Of a stretch of 64,000 bases of DNA, positions 27,201-37,100 are shown in pieces; position 1 is the stretch's first letter; each line of letters begins with the position of its first letter. A program made the translations under genes and the position numbers. The DNA comes from Fodinibius sediminis (GTDB lineage Bacteria; Bacteroidota; Rhodothermia; Balneolales; Balneolaceae), in NCBI RefSeq assembly GCF_900182555.1, contig NZ_FXTH01000010.1, forward strand, positions 112,819-176,818, written 5' to 3'. The notes below the pieces were generated by a model. That model saw only the letters and a list, made by a program, of their open reading frames with translations. It was not told the origin of the DNA and did not search any database.

Positions 27201-29240
27201 CAGCGTAGATACACTGGGAGCGCGTCGAGGCTCCTCTTCTTCAGCCCCTGGATTAATCACACCAATGCAACGGACAACAAAAATACCGGGACGGGTCCAG
27301 TGGATTGAGCGCTCCTGGTCGTCCGAAAAGACATCCGCCGTTGCACCCAACAGCTCTCCTCCCAGTGCCATCGCAGCTTCAAGGCCGTATAAATCTTCAT
27401 TCAATTCATTGGCAACAACATCCATATAGCGTCCCTCCATCAGGGCTTCTCTTCGATCTTGACGAATCTGTTCGGGACGCTCGGCCAACTGCTGCATTTG
27501 GCGTCCAAAGTCGCCACTAATATGTTCAAACCTTCCCACTTCATCCTCTTCGGATGAAAGTCCTCCTGATTGTATCTCCTCTGCACGCTGCTGAACGCTT
27601 TCTGAATTGGTGATGTCCCACACCTCCCACCGGTAGTAAGTATGCTGGAAAGCCCATGATACCTGGCCCAGAAGATCGGGGGCCGACTGGGAATAATCGA
27701 TATCCATTGAGAAAACCCCGGTACCTCCGGTGGGCTGGAGGGACAATCCGTGAATTTGTGCATCAAGCGGGGGATACTCAAATCCTTCCCCCTCCCCTTC
27801 TTCTCCAAATGGTGCACTGTATCGAATTTCATCCACCTGTTGGCCCTGCTCTTCAGAGGCTTCGCCCTCCCTCTCGCCGGTTGAATCTTGTTGAGCAAGC
27901 TCTTCAGTTACATCAAGTATTATGCTCAATAGTTCATCGGGCGTTTGATTCTCCTGCATTGGTACCCGGCGGCGGGGACCTGCGTGCTGTCCTTCTTCAT
28001 TCTCGGGATTGAGCCAGACATTAATGCCAGTGTTGCCCTCTTCATCAGCCCGCAGTAAAATCAAGTCGCTGGGCAGTCTTCTCGAAGAGGCCCCGGCAGC
28101 GCGCATATCTTCCACTCGTAATTTCACAGCCTGATAAAGTTCCCAGGCCCAGCCGGGAGCCCCTGATTGTTCGCAGCCTTCGCCCCCGGTATCTTCCGTC
28201 GTTTCTTGACTGGCTACCAATATTAGCATCGGCATAATAAAAATATCATCCTGTCCTTCTGGTATATCCACCCAGTCAGACATGTATATATCGCGACCCT
28301 CTACCTGGGATTGAAATTCCTCATCAAGATTTTCAAGATTAAATCCGATTGACATGGTAGATACGTCTTCACCGCGGCGCCCAAACCGTAAATTAGCATC
28401 GGAACCGATAAGAAAAACCCCATTTCGTAATCGGAAATTGCCTTTAAGCGCAAAATTGCCCAAAAGGTCCTCCTGTATGTTAAATGCACGAACCCTATTG
28501 GTTATAACGACTACTGTCCGGACATTTATGCCGCTAAAAGATCGGGCAATACGGAGCCCATCATTTTTCATGATCCGCCAATCATTTGTCGTAATTAAAA
28601 AAGGCGCGAAATTATCTTGCTCTCCACCATTGTCATTGTCATTGCGTTGAATAAGCGCAGACTGATTATTTCCTTTTTGCTGTACCACATGAGCTAATTC
28701 ATGGGCTAACAGGTGCTGCCCCTTCCTTGAGTTTGGGTTATACTGTTCCCTGTTGAAGTAGATATCTGAACCGTGTGTAAAGGCTTTTGAACCCAGAGAT
28801 TCATTCATCCAGGCAGCCTTCGAATCGGAATGAACCGAAACATCTGAAAAATCTGCTCCCATCTTTTTTGACATGCTTTGCTGCACCTCCGGCGGCAAGC
28901 CGGAACCCTGTCCCCTGGTTCCGGCTATCCGGGCAGAAAGCTTCGGTGATGCGTAGCTGTCGAGCGTTGTACTCCTCGGGGAGGGTTTCATCGTTAGACT
29001 GGCCTGCAATTGGTCACGTCCGGTATTCATCTGAAGGGGAGCGCTTGAATTGGGACTCATCCGAAGTTTTCCATCCTCTTCCTCATCATCGGAAGCCGTG
29101 ACGGGCGGGTGTTCAGGCATCATCATAACTTGATCAGCTACGCTTTCCGCTTCTTTTTCCTGTGCACTATCCGGTTCATCCACCTCCAGTCGGCTGGAGG
29201 GGGTACCGTTTGAATCAGATTTTACAGTGGTTGTGTTCAT
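24249..29240 (-). CDS. Giant eCIS cargo protein: DUF4157 domain with C-terminal polymorphic-toxin-like domain
   Basis: 1663 residues. The disordered N terminus (about 1-110) is followed by the eCIS core domain DUF4157 (about 113-192), with LPPEVQQSMSKKMGADFSDV, ESLGSKAFTHGSDIYFNREQ and the HExxH motif in LLAHELAHVVQQ. A long middle region has coiled-coil stretches (about 745-830) and a hydrophobic Gly/Ala-rich segment (VIAVLGLVVTSPAVGITGG). The C-terminal part (about 1430-1560) contains RGIEVGLEGWHRAHSQG and YAPGEVNLKYQNSGIEQHI, resembling a polymorphic-toxin family (type 4, from memory). DUF4157 marks proteins loaded into eCIS particles. It is the last gene of the structural operon. No immunity gene is visible, as expected for a system aimed at other cell types. 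Confidence 0.85.
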   Translation of the reverse strand: MNTTTVKSDSNGTPSSRLEVDEPDSAQEKEAESVADQVMMMPEHPPVTASDDEEEDGKLRMSPNSSAPLQMNTGRDQLQASLTMKPSPRSTTLDSYASPKLSARIAGTRGQGSGLPPEVQQSMSKKMGADFSDVSVHSDSKAAWMNESLGSKAFTHGSDIYFNREQYNPNSRKGQHLLAHELAHVVQQKGNNQSALIQRNDNDNGGEQDNFAPFLITTNDWRIMKNDGLRIARSFSGINVRTVVVITNRVRAFNIQEDLLGNFALKGNFRLRNGVFLIGSDANLRFGRRGEDVSTMSIGFNLENLDEEFQSQVEGRDIYMSDWVDIPEGQDDIFIMPMLILVASQETTEDTGGEGCEQSGAPGWAWELYQAVKLRVEDMRAAGASSRRLPSDLILLRADEEGNTGINVWLNPENEEGQHAGPRRRVPMQENQTPDELLSIILDVTEELAQQDSTGEREGEASEEQGQQVDEIRYSAPFGEEGEGEGFEYPPLDAQIHGLSLQPTGGTGVFSMDIDYSQSAPDLLGQVSWAFQHTYYRWEVWDITNSESVQQRAEEIQSGGLSSEEDEVGRFEHISGDFGRQMQQLAERPEQIRQDRREALMEGRYMDVVANELNEDLYGLEAAMALGGELLGATADVFSDDQERSIHWTRPGIFVVRCIGVINPGAEEEEPRRAPSVSTLVVSVRDVEEISKEAIGMPAAQLEELRLQLLLLQSLPEGHPDRANIPLLQERLEEAELTVSGTPTELIEYRLDKRREELANAREQSIFLEHGLHDSRVSRLEREVEVLEDQLRLANLRREQLQSDSGNRPVHRAQGVLVSNVTGQTYPLLLQISEPVLVDDEWKCFLSDVTSRDANKYEGFAPNEGPVEDAKVRAVWEAVERFAGDAGYGEGQLTISLPSEGYFASLIDDAREKTIESRPRDWTAARQRLEELAQVIAVLGLVVTSPAVGITGGVLSAALAAERIVSRMENDTFRWDSQAIGDVIEIVTAGVSIANVGSIGALRKIPDGEGGFYLRTARSAAEATHTTAEVAEEALDVAGIIHCNAETAGQIAEINEAVANGEMTRTEARRQKASIMAGAIQSNGMSFIGRVRGASGDPESRNASREQPSGQDIETDATPSDDTKSPSRSDIDEPTNRIEEAPSSTAGQHHARRGAELERLRAAMGEFEGRVPIIERPNLGQGVQVRYKDGSLVLEVGPRATDRHVGYHVETMRQLARYEGVVGMIRQLASRIRQMLGLGPGYGSRGFEARLEVDKLRRILSDLDQLKQQIDARAERLSSDASLAKAQAEQAAIQREIDSITAQLQEHQRAVESTASGAGYVAARDEPRSNQAALDAGYPPLDEAPGHYYVQSPTGGYYIRRFAGSDAPPKQIVWENGNPVIRDREEGSVTYEPPETLRPGETRTYTGPRGTTASATRRRHDRAVVIRSEIGPGRGRLGYERAMFRGIEVGLEGWHRAHSQGQGTGHESPFGILYAPGEVNLKYQNSGIEQHIRDLFTQISPDVTLHLTTETIAHADSRRLKSITYKIGAERGGEIVRLFEAEIQVHDRLDNPNVQISGQDYAALENFLAGTPGRERGTEPAETGTHARQAIDVGNLPPQAEGAVGAIDDAIDRIENRPDLASYIEVLQDERRRLLENPSEENIENAYDTISDMESVLGTLPSE

Positions 29241-29535
29241 ATGCTGCTGTTTTCAACCAGAAGATAAATATCCTGTTTGTTGATCTTCACATAGCTCAGT
29301 GGACGGGACAAACATACCCGGATTGGCTATGTATCCGGTATCTTTATAGATAAAGTTTCCTTACGGCCCGTGACTTAGTCAGCCTGACCGGTTCGTATAA
29401 TAACTTCTGAGCAAAAAACAAGACCATCTTATGTTATATAGTTTTCGTCCAATAAGCCTGTCAAAGGGAGTCATTAAGGTATTGCTGTAGAAAACGAATG
29501 TAATATTGAAAATTCAATAGGCTATTTGATTCGCG

Positions 29536-31284
29536 TTAATCGGCAGCTTCTCGTATTTGAGATCCTTTTTTCTTACAGGTATTTGCAGAATTGGTGGCTG
29601 CTATGGACTTCCATTTACCTTTTTCCAGGTAATAGACCGTACCGCCCTTATAGTAGCCGGGGAAACGGCGAGCCTCATTGGGATGATGTTTTTTGACCAC
29701 CGTCTTCCAGACATCAATAATGGCGTTCACGTCAATATTTTTCTCTAACAAAAGCGGCCGTTTCAAACTGCGAATTCCAGTTTCAAAATCGTTTCTCACA
29801 GAACTGCCATGGAGAGGAGCAGACTTACGGTATCCAAGTATAACGGCATTGGGAAAAAGCGAAGAAAACACATTTACAGCTTCTTTACAGATAGTGGCAC
29901 AAGAAGTGCTGATGATAAGCTTGACCTTGTCGAACCTCCCATGGGCTGCAAGTGCCCGTAGATCAATAAACTGGGTCTGCATACCATTGGCAAAAACACC
30001 GGGACTCTTATATTGAGCGTATTGGTGACCATAAAAATAAAGTATGTCTGTGGCTTTGAGGACCGATTTCTCCGAAACTGCCGCCGCAGTCCTACCCGCC
30101 CTAAAAGCAGAAGCATCATCTGTACGCGGATCAAATTTGAAAGCTCTATATGGATCTATCTCACTGGTACCCAGTTTTTTAAGTCGTCCCTTTGCTCCTC
30201 CATAGTAGCCGGGATAAGAGCCCCTGTACCCTCCAAAGGGAGTTCCAGCTTCATTCCACAAGGCCGTGGCTTGATCGGAACCCAATTCTGCTACCAGTTT
30301 TCTGCGTATTGTACTTTTTTCATTATTTGAACTACAGCGATACGTCCATTTCAGCTCCCTTATCAAAGTCAGTCGGTTCTCAACAGATGAATCTTTTTTA
30401 AGCTTTTTAATAAATTCTTCAATGTTTGTGCGATGATTACTCCAAACATAACTCTTACATAGCGGATCTTCTGATTTTTTGCGTTGTACGAAATTGGGAG
30501 ATCCATTGAAGTGGACCGAACGGCTACTATTGATCTTGGTATTATCAATTTGGGACGTTGTAGATGAAGGCTGCCTTCCCGTTTGTTGAACCACATGGGT
30601 CAGCTCGTGAGCTAATAAGTGTCTTCCTTCAGAAGATTCGGGATCATACTTACCCCGGTTGAAATAGATATCATTTCCATGGGTAAAGGCCTTTGCTCCC
30701 AACTGTTCGTTTAACTGATGGGATTTGGAATTGGTATGGACCGTTACGTCACTGAAGTCAGCACCAATTTTATGCGACATCTCCCGCTGCACACCCGTTG
30801 GAAGCGATGCTCCCTGCCCATTCGATGCATGAAGCTGGCTGGTTATTTCGGGTGATACATACGTTGGACCATGATTCTTCTGCTGTATAGGCGGAGTCAT
30901 CTGCAGCTTTTGTTCACACTCGCCACAGTTCAGCGGTTTTCCCTGCTTGGCCCGCTCCCGGCAGCGTGGACACATGCGTTGCAGCTCTGGCACCTGGTGC
31001 TTCAACTGTATTTGGACGCCCTGTTTCGGCTGCATCTGCAGTTGCCCTTCCTCTTCTTCCTGAACAGCTTTCATATGCACCTGCGGATCGGGCATGCGCA
31101 TGACAGTGTCAGCCACCCGGTCGGCTTCCTGTTCGTACTTATCCTCGGGTGAACCGATCTTCATCCTGGAATGCATTTCAGGCTGCGCCGGAATGGCTTC
31201 CTGCCTGGACCCAGTTCCCCCGGGACGAGACGACCGGGATCGTTCGATATCCTGTTGCCCGGAATATGGTACGCGCTTAAACAT
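29536..31284 (-). CDS. eCIS cargo protein: DUF4157 domain with caspase-like C-terminal domain
   Basis: 582 residues with the start at 31284 (MFKRVPYSGQQD), placed 16 bases after the ATPase stop; a longer form from 31356 would overlap the ATPase gene. Order: Ser/Gly/Gln-rich N terminus, a zinc-ribbon-like pair CPRCRE and CGECEQ (about 100-120), and DUF4157 (about 155-235, LPTGVQREMSHKIGADFSDV, HLLAHELTHVVQQTG). The C-terminal domain (about 340-575) has His in ILYFYGHQYAQY (about 420) and Cys in KLIISTSCATICKEAV (about 460). That matches the His/Cys dyad arrangement of clan CD (caspase/CHAT-like) peptidases. It is the first cargo gene after the ATPase. Protease activity is inferred. Confidence 0.82.
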   Translation of the reverse strand: MFKRVPYSGQQDIERSRSSRPGGTGSRQEAIPAQPEMHSRMKIGSPEDKYEQEADRVADTVMRMPDPQVHMKAVQEEEEGQLQMQPKQGVQIQLKHQVPELQRMCPRCRERAKQGKPLNCGECEQKLQMTPPIQQKNHGPTYVSPEITSQLHASNGQGASLPTGVQREMSHKIGADFSDVTVHTNSKSHQLNEQLGAKAFTHGNDIYFNRGKYDPESSEGRHLLAHELTHVVQQTGRQPSSTTSQIDNTKINSSRSVHFNGSPNFVQRKKSEDPLCKSYVWSNHRTNIEEFIKKLKKDSSVENRLTLIRELKWTYRCSSNNEKSTIRRKLVAELGSDQATALWNEAGTPFGGYRGSYPGYYGGAKGRLKKLGTSEIDPYRAFKFDPRTDDASAFRAGRTAAAVSEKSVLKATDILYFYGHQYAQYKSPGVFANGMQTQFIDLRALAAHGRFDKVKLIISTSCATICKEAVNVFSSLFPNAVILGYRKSAPLHGSSVRNDFETGIRSLKRPLLLEKNIDVNAIIDVWKTVVKKHHPNEARRFPGYYKGGTVYYLEKGKWKSIAATNSANTCKKKGSQIREAAD

Positions 31285-31300
31285 CGTTACAGGGCTTCCA

Positions 31301-32680
31301 TTAAATGGTTCTTCGACTTTTGTGAAACTCCCGTTTAATCCCGCCGGTAATATCATTCAGACGTATTTCATTGCTTTCCCTGCCCAGCGCCTTCAGGGAG
31401 CTGTGCTGAATAACGTTGATAATGGTACCGCCCGAAATTTTATACTCCTTGGCAATCGCTTTCAGATCGATCTCCTTTTTCAGGCTGGCCTCATTGCTGA
31501 AACCCTGTTTCCACAGTTCCAGCCGTTCGCTGTAGCTGGGGATCGGGAAATGGATCATCGCCTGCAGCCGCCGCAGGAACGCATTGTCAATATTGTTTTT
31601 TAGATTTGAGGCCAGGATAACCAGACCGTCATAATCCTCAATACGTTGCAGCAGGTAGGAAACCTGCTGGTTGGCATAGCGGTCATGGGCATCTTTGGTG
31701 CTGGTACGCTTGCCGAACAGGGCATCGGCCTCATCAAAGAACAGGATCCATTCCTTGTGTTCGGCACGGTCGAAGATGTTAGCCAGGTTTTTTTCTGTTT
31801 CCCCGATATATTTCGAAACTGTCTGGGAGAGGTCGATGCGGTATACATCGCGGCCTGTTTTTTTGCCCAGCAGCGTGGCCGTCAGGGTCTTTCCGGTTCC
31901 CGGCGGTCCGTAAAAAAGCGCCTTGTATCCCGGCTTCAGCTTCTTATCCATCCCCCAGTCCTTCCTCAGGGTATGATGATGGCGGATCCAGGTCTCAAGC
32001 TCATCCAGCTGCCCCAGCGTTTTGGATGACAGCACCAAATCATCCCACTCCATTTTAGTTGTAAGCAGTTTGGCCGGAAACTCGGCGCTGAAATCCGGTT
32101 TGCGAAGTTCTCCCATGGTGAGCAGATCCAATACCTCTTTTGATATCTGCAGGGCCCCACTCATCCGTGGCTCCCCGTTCTCCATATTCTCCAGCCACAG
32201 GATATTTTCCCGCCTGAACAGGTGGTTGGCATCAAAAGCCCGCTGAATGGAAAAACGCCGCCTTAAATCACTGCTGGCAAGAATGAACAGGGCCGTTTCT
32301 CCAGTCGGTAAAAACCCCTGATGATTTTTCCCCTTCTTGCCACCGAATTCCGTAAAAATTTGCTGAGTATTCTTATTTTTGGTCAAGAATACATCAAGCA
32401 GCTCCGGCTTTATATGGGGGACCATGGCCAGTATAAGCAAAAAACGCGCTTCGAAATCCAGCTTGTGCTTCCCGACAAACCGGGCATAAGTGGAACGACT
32501 GCCCTTGAAATGCGGCGGGGCGATATCGTAGATATCCTCGTGCCGGGTTTCTTCTCCGGCATTCAGCTTGGACCGGGTTCTCAGGATCTCCCTGAACCAG
32601 TTGAGCTCGGCTTTCAGGTCACGGGCGTTATGTTCAATTTTTTCCGTTACCATTGTACGTGTATGATCTCTTCGTTCCAT
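31301..32680 (-). CDS. eCIS AAA+ ATPase (Afp15/Pvc15-like)
   Basis: 459 residues. The AAA+ module lies in the C-terminal half: Walker A in LFYGPPGTGKTLTATLLG (about 260), Walker B in WILFFDEADALFGKRT (about 315), sensor and arginine-finger region in VILASNLKNNIDNAFLRRLQ. The N-terminal part (LNWFREILRTRSKLNAGEE) is the usual helical domain of eCIS ATPases. In Afp/PVC-type systems this ATPase is needed for particle assembly or cargo loading. The start overlaps the tape-measure gene by 34 bases; an ATG at 32653 that overlaps its stop is an alternative. Confidence 0.95.
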   Translation of the reverse strand: MERRDHTRTMVTEKIEHNARDLKAELNWFREILRTRSKLNAGEETRHEDIYDIAPPHFKGSRSTYARFVGKHKLDFEARFLLILAMVPHIKPELLDVFLTKNKNTQQIFTEFGGKKGKNHQGFLPTGETALFILASSDLRRRFSIQRAFDANHLFRRENILWLENMENGEPRMSGALQISKEVLDLLTMGELRKPDFSAEFPAKLLTTKMEWDDLVLSSKTLGQLDELETWIRHHHTLRKDWGMDKKLKPGYKALFYGPPGTGKTLTATLLGKKTGRDVYRIDLSQTVSKYIGETEKNLANIFDRAEHKEWILFFDEADALFGKRTSTKDAHDRYANQQVSYLLQRIEDYDGLVILASNLKNNIDNAFLRRLQAMIHFPIPSYSERLELWKQGFSNEASLKKEIDLKAIAKEYKISGGTIINVIQHSSLKALGRESNEIRLNDITGGIKREFHKSRRTI

Positions 32681-34119
32681 GGAAGCTTAATGACTGATAT
32701 CGGCCACGGGAGTTTATCCAGCAAAATATCGTAGGTGATACGTTCGATTTCGACCTTCCAGCCGTGGGGATCCGTCATAAGGATACCCTGTCGCTGCAGA
32801 AAGGTTTCTCTGAATCCACCTACAGAGGTGTTTTTCAACGCCTTCCATCGATCGACAGCCGATTTCACCATAGCCTCTGCCTCGTTTTTCTCACGGTCCG
32901 ACAATTCGATATCTTCCGGGACCAGGGTTTCTGGCTCCAGCCCGCAAAGCAGCTTGTTCAGGGGCCATTCATGTTCTTCCCCCTCTTCGTGTCCCGTACT
33001 GATAAAGTGCAGCAGGTGTACCGCCCGGTGCGTGGCCGGGACACTTACGAAAGCTCTCTCCTCAACAAAATCGAGATGTTCAAAGAGCGTATTGAGATAG
33101 GGCCAGACCAGAACCAGTCCCGCATTTGAGATTTCGACAAATTGATCTTCCTTCCTGGCAGCGGGGAACTCTGCCTGCGTATCAGATTTTAAAGGCCGGC
33201 TTTTGGCTTTCTCCCCTGGAGGTATTTCTGCTGGGGGGTCAACCGTATTGAAGGCTTGCTCCCATTGACCGTTCGGAAAAAGAGCAATCCCCTCTGAACG
33301 TTTGGAAAACAGTTCTTCTATAATCTCTTGGGGCAGATCATATTTGTCGACCAGCAGAGAAACGGCGCCGACCACAGCGCGTTGTTTTTGCGTGATGGAT
33401 AACCGCGGCAGGACCGAAGAAGCGGGCGTTGACAAGGCGGAACCGCCCCTTCCCATTTGGTCCAGCACCACATCCAGGAAAAATTTCCGGAACTCTTCCC
33501 ACGACCGGGATAGCTGCATGCCGCCCGAACGAACAACCTGTCTGAAGGAGGTATAAAACCGAAAAACATCCGTCAGTTTGTGTATATCGAAAAACCGCTG
33601 GAACTGAGTATCAGTAAAATAGCGAATCAGCCGGGCCCGGACGGCCGGTGATCCCAGCTCCTGTCCTACCGCTGAGGTTAAGGATTCAGCATCTTCTGAA
33701 AACTGCTCCTCAATCCATCCTGCTATATCAGCCTCCCGGTCTGGACACCACCAGGGGATAGTACCCATGCGGAAGAAGTGCATCAGCACATCGACCCGTG
33801 TGCGGTTTGCAGCATCACCATTCTTTTCTTTTCGACCGGTGGTAGAGCCTGTTCTTTCCTCAACAGCCGACATCAAAATCAGTTCTTTGACTTGTTCTTC
33901 AAACCTATCCACCAGCTTTCTGACCAGCACTTGCTCCAATTCATCCTCCCGGATGGTGCCAAGGTCGAGCTCCAGCTTATCCAGAAACAGCTGCTCCTTA
34001 TTTTCCGTCAATTTATCACAGACTTTGGAAAGGGCCGGCATAATCTGTTCATGGCAGATTGTAGAAATCCGGTCCCGGATGTTGTCCGCCTTGCTGCGTT
34101 CTGCAAGGTGCAGATCCAT
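32647..34119 (-). CDS. Contractile injection system tape measure protein
   Basis: 490 residues, mostly helical. It matches the CIS tape-measure family by the N-terminal KLELDLGTIREDELEQVLVR after an alpha-helical start, a central LPQEIIEELFSKRSEGIALF, and a C-terminal half with AGLVLVWPYLNTLFEHLDFV, RAVHLLHFISTGHEE and WPLNKLLCGLEP. The length of this protein sets the length of the tube. It sits between the 1244-residue protein and the ATPase, as pvc14 precedes pvc15. The family name is from memory of conserved motifs. Confidence 0.85.
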   Translation of the reverse strand: MDLHLAERSKADNIRDRISTICHEQIMPALSKVCDKLTENKEQLFLDKLELDLGTIREDELEQVLVRKLVDRFEEQVKELILMSAVEERTGSTTGRKEKNGDAANRTRVDVLMHFFRMGTIPWWCPDREADIAGWIEEQFSEDAESLTSAVGQELGSPAVRARLIRYFTDTQFQRFFDIHKLTDVFRFYTSFRQVVRSGGMQLSRSWEEFRKFFLDVVLDQMGRGGSALSTPASSVLPRLSITQKQRAVVGAVSLLVDKYDLPQEIIEELFSKRSEGIALFPNGQWEQAFNTVDPPAEIPPGEKAKSRPLKSDTQAEFPAARKEDQFVEISNAGLVLVWPYLNTLFEHLDFVEERAFVSVPATHRAVHLLHFISTGHEEGEEHEWPLNKLLCGLEPETLVPEDIELSDREKNEAEAMVKSAVDRWKALKNTSVGGFRETFLQRQGILMTDPHGWKVEIERITYDILLDKLPWPISVIKLPWNEEIIHVQW

Positions 34120-34158
34120 CGTACAAGTTCTGATGATATGATTTTGTCCGTATTCGAT

Positions 34159-37100
34159 CTACTTGAGCTTCAGGTTGTCGTTGAGGTTATTTTTAAAGTC
34201 CTCGCTGATATAGCCCTTCGACTTTTGTTTCCACTCATCAACGGTCTTTTTCATGTCGAGGTCAGACTCGGCATTGAAGATGGTGGATGATTCTTTCAAT
34301 ACATCCCTGGTCGTGCTGCTCAGCTCTTTCGGCTGACTGTAAGCCAGACGGTTTAAATAGGCTTCGGTTAGATTTTTCAGTGCCTCCCTGTGGAGCTCTT
34401 TTTCCCTTCCACTGGTGTTTTGAATGGCCTGGACCAGTTCATTTCTCCGCGTGTTATATTCATTATTCAGTTTAACCACATTGATATCCTCTTCATCGGA
34501 GAACATCTCAATCGCAGAGGCTGTTTTGGTTATGGTGGTTATCTCCTCTTTGGCTTCCCGCTTTTCGATATCAGCCGCCCTTTCCTTGGCATTGGTCATA
34601 CTTGCAGCATAATATTTCTTAATTTTTCTGGCGTCTTCCGTGTCATCTTCTATTTCATGGGCTTTCAGTATCCGCTCATAATTGATATGAATATCGTCGG
34701 CCTGGTTCAGGACAAGACTTACGGTATTTGTTCCCGTTCCCACCGTTATGTCTTTTGTATCATTTATGTAGCCCACATACGATGCAACCAGCGTCTGATC
34801 TCCCAGCGGTACGTCTGATAAACGGAACGCCCCATTAAGATCTGATGTAGCTCCAATAGCCTCACCCTCCACGGTTACTTTGCCCCCCACCAGCGGTTCC
34901 CGGTTACCCTGTACATCGACACCTTCCACTGTTCCGGTGACTATGCCTGTCTGTGGCTTGGTACTACGTTCCACGGGTATGAAAACAGTGACTGTATCAT
35001 TGCCGACCACTTCCTGCCTGTTCAAATCTTTGATTTCATAATTGAATTCATCAATGATAAAAAAGTCGTCGGTACGCTGAATTTCCGCTGCCACTTTCTG
35101 GAGATCCACCTCATACACCAGAACCTGCTTGGTTTTGGTGTTATCCGGTTCATACGGATCTTCCCTGAATGAAGGAGTCCCAAAATTCGGGCTGCTCGTT
35201 ATGTCGGCTTCATAGACAGCCGGATCATACAGATCATTGATAAGCTGAATTTCCACATTATCATAACCATTGATATCCATCAGATTATCGGGCTTGGCAA
35301 CAGCGGTAACCGGCGGAGCAAACGGATCGAGTGTAACAGCTTCCGAAGGGACATCTTCGCATTCATCACAGCAGATGAACGGGAGCGTAAAATCGGCAAC
35401 AACAAGCCCCTCCAGCTCCGCAGCCATCTCGAGATACTGCTCGAAATCCAGGTTTTGGTCCCCTGAACCGAACGGAAATTTTGAAAGTTCCTTTATGTTC
35501 CTCAACCTCTCATCTGCACTGCCATTATCTGCAACACCCTCCATCTGGTGGGGCAGCTGGTAGGCCAACAGGAACGTCTGTCCCGGCGCAACGCCAGCCT
35601 TATGATCGGCTCCCGGATGATGGTCGCGAAATCGGGAGAGTTGCAACGATTTCACCAGGGCTTCCCTCCGCTCCTGCAGCGTGTCATTGAGAATACGGAT
35701 GGTGATATAGGGATAGATAGCTACAAAAGACAGCAACCGGTGTACGGCTGCTATAATATAAAGGTACAGTAACACTACCATCCGCATCTCAGGTGTTGTA
35801 GCATAACCTGCAATCCATTTCATAATATTTACAACCACCCGCAGGGCACATTTATAATGGGTGAGCCAGGCTTCCATATCAAAATCGCGGAGGTCGCGGG
35901 GCATTGCGTCAATTAGCTGATGCAGGCAGTTGTTCAATGAGGAAAAAAGATCCCGGATGGAGGTATCGGTATAGCTCGCGTAAGCGGCCGTCCGCGGCTG
36001 GTATGCCGGGCTGCCGGCCCGCTCGAGGTTTCTCATTGCCGAATAAAACCGGTTGGCTGACTCATCAAGCCGGGAGGGATCCGCCCCCGTAAAAATATTG
36101 GTAAAGTCGGATATGTTCAGGTTGATATCCCCCATCCCGCTGAAGGCAAAATTACTCCTTTTGCGAGAAGCAGAAGGTTCAGCTGTGATCATATTGCGAT
36201 TCAGGATAGCCCGCTCGGCTGTTTTGCTACTGCGGACGAGATTCTTTAGAAACAGCAAAACCTTGTTGCGCCAGATTGAATACTGTGGCTGCAGATCTTC
36301 AACAAGGCAGTCCGGCAACGGTTTTTCCTCCATCAGGTCACCAAAGTAGACCTTCTTAATATCAAAAGAGAGGTTGTTCGCATTTTTTATTTCCCGTAGT
36401 GCAGCTTCCGCCTTGTCAACATCTTTACTGATGTGACCTTCAATCCGAAGAAAGTTATAGGGGTCGAGATCATATTTCAGCGGTGTCGCTATGGGATTAT
36501 CCCGGTCGGAGTTCGGTTGATGATTGTCATAGGAAAGCTGAAGAGGCATTTCTTCAGTTCGGCATTGTCGCTGCAAATCAAAGTCCCAGTTGTTTTCCAG
36601 CGTGCCCAGTTCCTCGAAGCCGCTTTCCCGGCTGGCATCGTAATAGAAAGGAATGGCCCGGTCGGAAATAAAGCTTTTTTTCTCGCAGCTGGGGGTTATT
36701 TTGATCTCCCGCTCCCATGGATCCTCCAGCCGTTCCAAGTCAAAGCTTTCCCACAACAGCACCAGCCGCTTGTGTAGCATCCGGACCCTGTCAGCCAGGT
36801 TACGCTGCCTACTGAACACAGGTGACGCAACAAACTCGTTCCGAAATTCAACATCATCACACAAGTCCCCGCTTTTGGCGCACGCTTTCCCCAGCATCAG
36901 GTGTTTGGGAAAACGCGACCTGTCGGGACAGCAGGCCCCACTGAGATCAAAGGCAGTGAGCCGAAATTCTTCATAGGCCAGCATCAGGTCCTTCACAAAG
37001 TCATAGAAATACTGTATTCCGAATACCGGCTCAGAAAAATCGGAATAGGACGCCAGGTACGCCTCAAATTCCTCTTTGATTTCTTTGAGCATATCATCTT

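Noticed and set aside
24249..31284. DUF4157 proteins as active zinc metalloproteases
   Set aside because: They have HExxH (HELAH, HELTH), but this motif is part of the eCIS core domain and by itself does not show that they cleave proteins. I kept them as cargo with separate C-terminal activities.
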